From Sphingobacteriaceae bacterium (lineage in GTDB: Bacteria; Bacteroidota; Bacteroidia; B-17B0; Aurantibacillaceae), in the NCBI GenBank assembly GCA_023251695.1, contig JAHEYE010000064.1:1-14605 (forward strand): DNA of 14,605 nucleotides, in the 5' to 3' direction. The notes beneath the pieces are model-generated. The model worked only from the letters and a program-made list of their open reading frames with translations. It was not told the DNA's origin and ran no database searches. The position numbers and the translations under genes were made by a program. Shown here piece by piece: positions 6,436-12,291 of the stretch; the stretch's first letter is position 1, and each line of letters begins with the position of its first letter.

Positions 6436-7752
6436 ATGATCAGGAAACTCATTTTATTACCCCTCTTTTTCAACCTCATCTGCTTCTCACAAAGCAAGCC
6501 CGGAAAAATAATTGTGGATTCACAAACAAAACTTCCGCTTGATTATGTTTTTGTAGCTTCCAACGATAATAAAATAAATTTAATCAGCAATGCCGAAGGA
6601 CGATTAATCATTCTTACTAACCCAAAAATAAACTATTTCAGCTTTTATAAAATTGGCTATAATACATTACAGATGCCGATGGAAGAAATAGCAAGCAAAG
6701 ACACTATTTTTATGGTGGTAAAACCCTACAAATTAAATGAGGTGACCATCAGTGCCGAACGGCTGGAAACAATTATTAAGGACAAAAAGCATTATGTTGA
6801 TGATTACATTGCTTTACCAAATAATGATTTTCTGGTTCTTATGTCAGGTATCGGAGAGCATGTAAAGTTTTTCGAAGTGGCTTATTACAAAAAGGACCGT
6901 GGTATTACCTCTTCGAAAAGAATTTACAGTGAGTCGGGCTATTTTTTATTCACCGATTGTTTTAAGAGCATTCACGTTGTTACAGAAAATTATTCGAGGC
7001 AAGTATTTTTCAGCTCCGACAGTACATTTGATTTCCTGCCCAAATACACAAAAGCAAAATTCGACAGTACACTAAGCTTATGCGCTCTTAAAATTGATAC
7101 AGCTTTAATTTTCAAATCTTCCCGTCCACCCAGAAAGGTTGAAGGAAAGTATTTCGATATCAAGGCCAATTCACCCTTTCTCACTTATTTTAAAATTTCC
7201 AAAAATCATAAAAGTGTTTTTTATTTTGTGGCTTATAACAAAGAATTAAAACAAATGTACCGTTATGAGGTTGGTGATTCGAAAGCCATTATGCAAAGCA
7301 TAGATGCAGAAGGCGGCAGACGGCCGAGCGACCAATCGTATGAAGCCGCCAATGATTTGTTTTTTCAAAAAATTGCAAAACCCATTTATGCACCTTTATT
7401 TCTAAAGAACGACACTGTGGTTGCTTTTAACTTTCAGGAGGAGTTGATAGTGTTCATAAGCAAAAGCAATGTAGTATTGAAAGAAATAAAAATGAACGCA
7501 ACTGACATCACACAATACAGGGATTTTGAAATCCTTTATGATGAACCGCAGCAAAACTTTTATTTCAAAACAAAAGGGTACGATAAAGCTTATCTGGGCC
7601 TGTTCAACATTTACACCGGATCTATAACAAAAACAATTCATCTCGAAAAGACATTTGCCAAAAATATTCAGATAATAAACAACCGCATCTACTATCTGGT
7701 AAAAGAAAAGGAATGGGACGATACCTGTTATCTGTTCGAACAAAAAATGTAG
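6436..7752 (+). CDS. Exported protein with N-terminal CarboxypepD_reg-like domain
   Basis: The 438-residue product has a signal peptide (IRKLILLPLFFNLICFSQS). Residues about 22-108 form a carboxypeptidase-D regulatory-like beta-sandwich: GKIIVDSQTKLPLDYVFVAS, NAEGRL, the FSFYKIGYNTLQMPM strand, and an ending LNEVTISA as seen before plug domains of TonB-dependent receptors. Here no receptor follows. The remaining 330 residues are rich in aromatic beta strands (DYIALPNNDFLVLMSG, KSVFYFVAYNKELKQMYRYEV, YDEPQQNFYFKTKGYDKAYLGLFN), consistent with a propeller-like or repeated beta fold that I cannot assign. A periplasmic or cell-surface location is inferred. No T9SS sorting domain is visible. ATG 6436 begins the signal peptide. 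Confidence 0.82.
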   Translation: MIRKLILLPLFFNLICFSQSKPGKIIVDSQTKLPLDYVFVASNDNKINLISNAEGRLIILTNPKINYFSFYKIGYNTLQMPMEEIASKDTIFMVVKPYKLNEVTISAERLETIIKDKKHYVDDYIALPNNDFLVLMSGIGEHVKFFEVAYYKKDRGITSSKRIYSESGYFLFTDCFKSIHVVTENYSRQVFFSSDSTFDFLPKYTKAKFDSTLSLCALKIDTALIFKSSRPPRKVEGKYFDIKANSPFLTYFKISKNHKSVFYFVAYNKELKQMYRYEVGDSKAIMQSIDAEGGRRPSDQSYEAANDLFFQKIAKPIYAPLFLKNDTVVAFNFQEELIVFISKSNVVLKEIKMNATDITQYRDFEILYDEPQQNFYFKTKGYDKAYLGLFNIYTGSITKTIHLEKTFAKNIQIINNRIYYLVKEKEWDDTCYLFEQKM

Positions 7753-7810
7753 TACTCCGGTAATTTTTTAGCTTCATTTTAAAGCACTTAGCCTTTATTG
7801 CTAAAATAAA

Positions 7811-7842
7811 TTTGTGCAACCGAATAGTTGCGCATATATTTG
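7811..7842 (+). promoter_or_regulatory. Promoter of the ArsR operon
   Basis: TTTG (7811-7814), exactly 20 bases, then TATATTTG (7835-7842) is a perfect match to the Bacteroidota TTTG-N19-20-TAnnTTTG promoter. Transcription should begin near 7849, giving a leader of about 27 nt before ATG 7876. A 14-bp near-repeat of the -33 region (AATAAATTTGTGCA at 7805, AATAAATTTTTGCA at 7844) lies on the other side of the -7 box. Confidence 0.8.
7813..7834. promoter_or_regulatory. Probable ArsR-type operator
   Basis: TGTGCAAC (7813-7820) and GTTGCGCA (7827-7834) form an inverted repeat with 7 of 8 matching positions around the 6-bp centre CGAATA. It fills the promoter spacer and touches both boxes, the expected place for a repressor that blocks RNA polymerase. 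The dimeric ArsR-family product of the next gene is the natural candidate ligand; binding is inferred. Confidence 0.7.
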
Positions 7843-7875
7843 GAATAAATTTTTGCATATTAATACAGATTACCA

Positions 7876-8199
7876 ATGAGAAGAGACCCGTTTCAGGCCA
7901 TTGCCGATCCTACCCGCCGGGCTATTTTACTGCTAATCGCATCACAGGCCATGACGCCCAACGCGATTGCAGAGAATTTTAAAAGCAGCCGTCAAGCCGT
8001 GAGCAAACATATTCAAATTCTTGCCGAATGCGAACTGGTAAAACAAAAACAGGATGGCCGGGAAATTTACTATCACCTTAATTCTACCAAAATGAAAGAA
8101 ATAGATAAATGGCTGGAAAATTTCAGAAAAATGTGGGAAAATAAATTCGACAGTTTAGATAAACTACTCCTTAAACTTCAAACAAAACAAAAAAAATAA
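7876..8199 (+). CDS. ArsR/SmtB-family winged-helix transcriptional repressor
   Basis: The 107-residue product opens with the ArsR signature FQAIADPTRRAILLLI (residues 6-21). A recognition helix SSRQAVSKHIQILAECELV (37-55) and a wing with GREIYYHL (residues 61-68) follow. No ELCVCDL-type cysteine metal site is present, so metal sensing is unlikely by that route. This subtype, with an ADPTRR start and an SRPBCC partner gene, is common in Bacteroidota and elsewhere; its ligands are mostly unknown. The gene is followed 4 bp later by an SRPBCC-VOC fusion, so the two form an operon. A dyad in its own promoter spacer suggests autorepression. ATG 7876 gives the standard N terminus. Confidence 0.93.
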   Translation: MRRDPFQAIADPTRRAILLLIASQAMTPNAIAENFKSSRQAVSKHIQILAECELVKQKQDGREIYYHLNSTKMKEIDKWLENFRKMWENKFDSLDKLLLKLQTKQKK

Positions 8200-8203
8200 T
8201 TTT

Positions 8204-9157
8204 ATGAGCAAAGAAACCGTTTACAAAAAAGACCTCGCCAAAAAACAACTAATTATTACCCGCGAATTTGCAGCACCACTTGAATTAGTATGGCGCGCCT
8301 GGACCGACCCTGAGTTACTCGCCGAGTGGTGGGCACCAAAACCATGGAAAGCGGTTACCATTAGCCAAGATTTTAAAGTTGGTGGTTGCTGGCTATATTA
8401 TATGGAAGGTCCTAGCGGTGAAAAACATTACTGCCGCGCCGATTATACAAGTATCACGCCTTTAAAAAATTATCAAGGACTGGATGCTTTTTGCGACGAT
8501 AAAGGAAACGTAAACAAAGAATTCCCGAATACAAAATGGAATGTTTCATTTACAGAAACCGCCACCGGAACTTTAGTACTCGTTGAAAACACATTCAATG
8601 AATTGGCCGACCTGCAAAAAACTATTGAGATGGGCTTTGAACAGGGATTCGCAATGGCTCACGATAACCTTGATGCATATCTATTAGCACAATTTAAATT
8701 ACGCAGCGCATTAAGTGTAAAAGGAAGAACAAGCACTTACTTAAATTTCCCCGGCAACACCGAAGAAGCATTTCTATTTTACAAATCTATTTTCGGCGGT
8801 GAATTCAGCGGTAAAGGCATGCAACGTTTCGGTGATATTCCGGCAGACGCCGGTCACCCACCTATTCCTGATAACATAAAGAAAATGATTTTGCACGTTG
8901 AACTTCCAATACTAGGCGGACACGTTATTATGGCGACTGATGCACCAAAAGAAATGGGATTTGATTTAGTACAAGGTGGAAATATGCATATCAATTTAGA
9001 ACCTGCAACAAGAGCTGAAACAAAAAAATTATTTGATGCCCTGTCAAAAGATGGAACAATTAGTATGCCTTTAGAAGATATGTTCTTCGGCGCATATTTT
9101 GGAGAATGTAAAGATAAATTCGGAATTAATTGGATGTTTACTTGTGTGGAGAAATAG
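8204..9157 (+). CDS. SRPBCC (AHSA1-like) and VOC (PhnB-like) fusion protein
   Basis: The 317-residue product contains two domains usually encoded by separate genes. Residues about 12-160 are an AHSA1/CalC-type SRPBCC domain (ITREFAAPLELVWRAWTDPE, LAEWWAPKPW, the FKVGGCWLYYM strand, and the closing helix GFEQGFAMAHDNLDAYL), a hydrophobic-cavity fold. Residues about 178-316 are a PhnB-like VOC domain (TSTYLNFPGNTEEAFLFYKS, FGGEFSG, HVELPILGGHVIMATDAP, HINLEPATRAETKKLFDAL, FFGAYFGECKDKFGINWMF). PhnB-like proteins have no firmly established reaction. The gene is translated with the ArsR repressor 4 bp upstream, so it is probably derepressed by a small molecule. The ending GINWMF is standard for PhnB-like domains, so the protein is complete. 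Confidence 0.92.
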   Translation: MSKETVYKKDLAKKQLIITREFAAPLELVWRAWTDPELLAEWWAPKPWKAVTISQDFKVGGCWLYYMEGPSGEKHYCRADYTSITPLKNYQGLDAFCDDKGNVNKEFPNTKWNVSFTETATGTLVLVENTFNELADLQKTIEMGFEQGFAMAHDNLDAYLLAQFKLRSALSVKGRTSTYLNFPGNTEEAFLFYKSIFGGEFSGKGMQRFGDIPADAGHPPIPDNIKKMILHVELPILGGHVIMATDAPKEMGFDLVQGGNMHINLEPATRAETKKLFDALSKDGTISMPLEDMFFGAYFGECKDKFGINWMFTCVEK

Positions 9158-9187
9158 ATTCACTTTTCAATTATTAATTCTTCATTT

Positions 9188-9413
9188 AAACCCCCTCCGT
9201 TATACTGCTAAAGCAGAATTTAACGTCTCCCCCTTAAAAAAGGGGGAGAAATGCATTCGTTTTCAAATGGAAATTGCTATTAAAAGATTCTATTTGGAAA
9301 CTATAGGATTATCTTAGTACGCTTAATAAAAAAATAGTGTGAGCTATTTTCTCCCCTTACTAAGGGGAGACAGCTTCAATTCCGCTTTAGCGGAATAAGC
9401 AGAGGGGTAAACT
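9188..9413. mobile_element. MITE/REP-like composite inverted repeat
   Basis: Left arm 9188-9250 and right arm 9347-9413 are imperfect inverted copies of each other, each starting from an A/T-ACCCC terminus. Each arm contains two hairpins. On the left these are CTGC-taaa-GCAG (9205-9216) and CTCCCCC.../...GGGGGAG (9227-9248). On the right they are CTCCCCTT/AAGGGGAG (9351-9369) and ATTCCGC-ttta-GCGGAAT (9379-9396). The AT-rich centre (9251-9346) has no gene; a 72-codon open frame at 9099-9317 runs into it from inside the preceding gene but has no features of a protein. No clear target-site duplication is seen. The element fills the gap of 307 bp before the rsmH-like gene. Confidence 0.7.
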
Positions 9414-9422
9414 TTGGCAGTT

Positions 9423-9464
9423 GAACAGAAGCTGTTCTCTCCAATTTATACTACCTTTACACTT
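9423..9464 (+). promoter_or_regulatory. Short upstream region of the rsmH-like gene with a 15-bp dyad
   Basis: Between the repeat element and ATG 9465 lies the perfect dyad GAACAG-AAG-CTGTTC (9423-9437), followed by TACCTTTA (9452-9459), a plausible -7 box. It sits 5 nt before the ATG, which would give a nearly leaderless transcript. No standard -33 box is visible. The dyad could be an operator or chance. Confidence 0.35.
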
Positions 9465-10514
9465 ATGGAAGATGAAACACCAAAACGTCCACGCAGAGTT
9501 CGCTACAAAGGCACGCATCCGAAATCTTTTAAAGAAAAATACAAAGAACAACAACCTGAACTTTACTCAGAAGACGTAGAAAAAATTAAAAAACAAGGCC
9601 GTACCCCTGCCGGTATGCATCTCTCCATTTGCGTTAACGAAATATTGGATATTTTAAAAGTCAAGCCCGGACAAATTGGTTTCGATGCTACATTAGGCTA
9701 TGGCGGACATGCACTCGAAATTTTAAAACGCTTAAAGAAGAAAGGTAAATTATTTGCTACTGATGTCGACCCTTTTGAATTACCGCGGACTAAAGAACGG
9801 TTGGAAAAATTAGGTTACGGGGAAGATATTTTACAAATACGTAAAATGAATTTTGCCGGTATTGATATGATTGTAGCTGAAGCTGGAGAATTAAATTTTG
9901 TATTGGCCGATTTAGGTGTTTCCTCCATGCAAATTGATAATCCTGAAAGAGGGTTTACTTTTAAGGTGGACGGTCCGCTTGATTTAAGGTTAAATCCAAA
10001 AAGCGGAAAGCCGGCTTCAGAAATTCTAAAAAAATTAACGCAGGAAGAATTAGAGGAAATATTAGTTGAAAATTCTGACGAACCATATTCAAAACAAATT
10101 TCAGTTGCCATTCACCAAAAAATAAAACAAGGGATGCGCATAGAAACAACAACGGTTCTGAAAACTATTATTAAAGAAGCTTTAGATAATATTCCTAAAA
10201 ATTTAAATCAGGATGACGTTAAAAAATGTTTGCAACGTTGTTTTCAGGCTTTACGGATTGAAGTGAATAATGAATTTGGCGTACTGGAACAATTTTTAGA
10301 GAAGCTACCCTATGCGCTTAAAAGCGGAGGACGGGTAGCTATTCTTTCTTTTCACTCCGGAGAAGACCGCCGGGTAAAAAAATCATTTCAGTATTTATTC
10401 CGTGAAGGTATTTACAGTGAAGTGGCCCCAGACCCTATCCGTGCCTCACCGGCCGAATGTTTTAGTAATCCAAGAGCCAAATCGGCTAAATTACGCTGGG
10501 CCATTAAAGCCTGA
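9465..10514 (+). CDS. RsmH/MraW-family methyltransferase, divergent RsmH2-type
   Basis: The 349-residue product is an S-adenosylmethionine-dependent methyltransferase of the RsmH family, which N4-methylates C1402 of 16S rRNA in the ribosomal P site. Visible motifs are FDATLGYGGHALEIL (about 73-87, SAM loop; GHA rather than the usual GHS), ATDVDP, ADLGVSSMQIDNPERGF with PLDLRL, CFQALRIEVNNE, GGRVAILSFHSGEDRRVK and a closing NPRAKSAKLRW. It has about 45 extra N-terminal residues (PKRPRRVRYKGTHPKSFKEK) and TPAGMHLSICVNEIL in place of the common HxPVLL start. This matches what I recall of RsmH2-annotated second copies in clostridia. ATG 9465 is preferred over TTG 9414, which lies next to the repeat element. 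No mraZ, ftsL or pbp gene is adjacent. Confidence 0.88.
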   Translation: MEDETPKRPRRVRYKGTHPKSFKEKYKEQQPELYSEDVEKIKKQGRTPAGMHLSICVNEILDILKVKPGQIGFDATLGYGGHALEILKRLKKKGKLFATDVDPFELPRTKERLEKLGYGEDILQIRKMNFAGIDMIVAEAGELNFVLADLGVSSMQIDNPERGFTFKVDGPLDLRLNPKSGKPASEILKKLTQEELEEILVENSDEPYSKQISVAIHQKIKQGMRIETTTVLKTIIKEALDNIPKNLNQDDVKKCLQRCFQALRIEVNNEFGVLEQFLEKLPYALKSGGRVAILSFHSGEDRRVKKSFQYLFREGIYSEVAPDPIRASPAECFSNPRAKSAKLRWAIKA

Positions 10515-10586
10515 TATTAAAAATAAGGCCATTTATTCCCTGATAGATTAAATTTCTTATCTTTATTTTCCTTATAATTATTCAAA

Positions 10587-11021
10587 ATGAAAGCAAGACA
10601 AATTATCGCATTTCTATTGCTCGTGATCGCAGTTCAAACTACTAACGCTATTACTATTTGCCATAGGGACACATCGAGAGAGCGTCCGAAAAAAATAAAC
10701 AAATCTCTCACAACTCAGGTTCCGGAAAATGTTGTGGATAAAGATTGTGGCAAGATTGAGCTGGTAGTTGCTGCAATAGATGAAGCCATTCAGATCGGCG
10801 CACCTACTTACAATGACGGAAATCACGCAGCGTGTTTTAAAATTTATGAAGGCACTGCCTATAAAATTCTTTATAAGTACGGAGCCAAATGCAAACAAAC
10901 TGCTGAAATACTCGAAACAGCGCTTGATAAAATAACAGGTAATTATTCCGTTACAGAAAAAGCATGGATTATGCGAATGGCATTTGATAAGATTCTTGGA
11001 GTTCCTACGCAAACAAAATAA
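10587..11021 (+). CDS. Small exported protein with four cysteines, unknown function
   Basis: The 144-residue product has a signal peptide (KARQIIAFLLLVIAVQTTNA) and a mature part with four cysteines (TICHRD, DKDCGK, HAACFK, AKCKQT), enough for two disulphides in the periplasm. The mature region is mainly helical and contains the distinctive segment IGAPTYNDGNHAACFKIYEG, then LETALDKI and TEKAWIMRMAFDKILG. I believe this segment recurs in other secreted proteins, but I cannot name the family. The start is 72 bp after the methyltransferase, with TATCTTTATTT (10558-10568) as a probable -7 region. The stop is only 8 bp before TPR gene C, so the two genes probably form an operon. Confidence 0.78.
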   Translation: MKARQIIAFLLLVIAVQTTNAITICHRDTSRERPKKINKSLTTQVPENVVDKDCGKIELVVAAIDEAIQIGAPTYNDGNHAACFKIYEGTAYKILYKYGAKCKQTAEILETALDKITGNYSVTEKAWIMRMAFDKILGVPTQTK

Positions 11022-11029
11022 TTAACACA

Positions 11030-12289
11030 TTGAAAAGCCAGGCAGAAATACTTTCCGGATTAAGGAATCAGCTCGATACTATTCCCGATAAAAAGGAAAA
11101 GGTCACTCATATTCTCTATTTTGTATTGAATTATGGTGATTCCTTCGGAAATGAAATTATAGAGTTGCTCGAAGAAGGCGCACAACTCTCAAAAGAAATT
11201 AATTTTACCGCGGGCGAAATTATCTGCGATTTGAATCTCCTCTTCTTTGGAGGTATGACGCAGGGGCAAGCCTATAAAAGACGGATCCCTGGAATAGAAG
11301 AGATAAACGCACAGGTAGAAAAACTAAAAGGTATTGATGAATGGTATCCTTTAGGATTAAACTTATTGGCCTTCTTCCATTGGTTCAGGGGAGAGTATGA
11401 AAAAGCATTTACTATTATTTTTGAAGCCACAAAAATACAGGGTACAGGTAGCATGCACAGCCTTGCCTGGAATTATTTCGGACTTGCTGTTTTTTATTTT
11501 GATACCAAGGATTATGAAAATGCCAAAATATCGTATCAGAACTCTTTCGAACTTTTTGATAAAGACAATGTACCTTATGGACGGGCACGTACTGCCAATG
11601 GTCTTGCATCTGTGGCCATTATGCAGGGTAAACCCGATGAAGCACTTCCCTTGCTTGAATTTGCAATAAATATTTACCGTGATACAAGTCATTATAGCGG
11701 TTTGAGCCGCGCCATCAACGACCTTGGCTTATTGGAAAAAACAAAAAATAATTACAACCGGGCCATAGAATTATTTAAGGAAAGTATTGTGCTCAGAACA
11801 GAAATCCGGCATTTTCAAGGGCTCATTACTTCTTATTCTGAACTCGGAGAGACTTATCTGCTTGCCAAAGATAACAAATCCGCTCTCGAACAATTTAACG
11901 CCGGCATGGAACTGGCCCTAAAAGTAAAGACACAGCAAAAACAAATGCGGCTTCATAAATTATTTTATGAAACCTACAAGGAGTTAAAAGATACAGAATC
12001 GGCACTGGAAAATTTTGAAAAATATTACGAAATAAAATCAAAATTACTAAGCGATGAAGCTACAAACAACATCAAAAAAATACAGACTAAATTCGAAAAG
12101 GAAAAATCGGAACAGGAAGCAGAAATCGAACGCCTGAAAAACGTTGAATTGAAAAAAGCTAATTTTATTATTGAACAAAAAAATAAAGATATACTCGACA
12201 GCATTAAATACGCTATGCGCATCCAGCAATCGTTGATGCCAAATGAAATATACATTGAACGAACTTTGAAAAGGCTAAAAGAAAAATAA
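11030..12289 (+). CDS. Soluble TPR protein ending in a SpoIIE-type linker without catalytic domain (C)
   Basis: The 419-residue product starts at TTG 11030. This start is supported by alignment of its N terminus (KSQAEILSGLRNQLDTIPDK) with that of protein B, and by the 8-bp gap from the previous stop. It has no signal peptide. TPR-like units fill residues about 30-335 (LAWNYFGLAVFYFDTKDYEN, ARTANGLASVAIMQGKPDEA, AINDLGLLEKTKNNYNRAIE, SYSELGETYLLAKDNKSALE). A coiled coil with RLKNVELKKA (368-377) leads into the linker DSIKYAMRIQQSLMP (390-404), and the protein ends 15 residues later. It is a paralogue of B with the same architecture and no output domain. It converges on a minus-strand gene with only 2 bp between stop codons, so no terminator separates them. 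Confidence 0.87.
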   Translation: MKSQAEILSGLRNQLDTIPDKKEKVTHILYFVLNYGDSFGNEIIELLEEGAQLSKEINFTAGEIICDLNLLFFGGMTQGQAYKRRIPGIEEINAQVEKLKGIDEWYPLGLNLLAFFHWFRGEYEKAFTIIFEATKIQGTGSMHSLAWNYFGLAVFYFDTKDYENAKISYQNSFELFDKDNVPYGRARTANGLASVAIMQGKPDEALPLLEFAINIYRDTSHYSGLSRAINDLGLLEKTKNNYNRAIELFKESIVLRTEIRHFQGLITSYSELGETYLLAKDNKSALEQFNAGMELALKVKTQQKQMRLHKLFYETYKELKDTESALENFEKYYEIKSKLLSDEATNNIKKIQTKFEKEKSEQEAEIERLKNVELKKANFIIEQKNKDILDSIKYAMRIQQSLMPNEIYIERTLKRLKEK

Positions 12290-12291
12290 GA

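Noticed and set aside
7402..7876. Minus-strand open frames at the end of the CarboxypepD_reg gene and over the ArsR promoter
   Set aside because: They would cross a perfect plus-strand promoter and operator, and their products are low-complexity translations of AT-rich sequence.
9099..9317. 72-codon open frame overlapping the end of the VOC domain
   Set aside because: It starts within the previous gene in another frame, runs through the inverted repeat and has no protein-like features.
9414..9464. TTG start for the rsmH-like gene
   Set aside because: The added 17 residues would begin at the edge of the repeat element and are not like any RsmH N terminus; ATG 9465 begins the conserved acidic-then-basic extension.
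10614..11012. Minus-strand open frame of 132 codons opposite the four-cysteine protein
   Set aside because: It is a shadow of the plus-strand gene, which has a signal peptide, a promoter-like region and operon spacing; the minus-strand product has no recognisable features.
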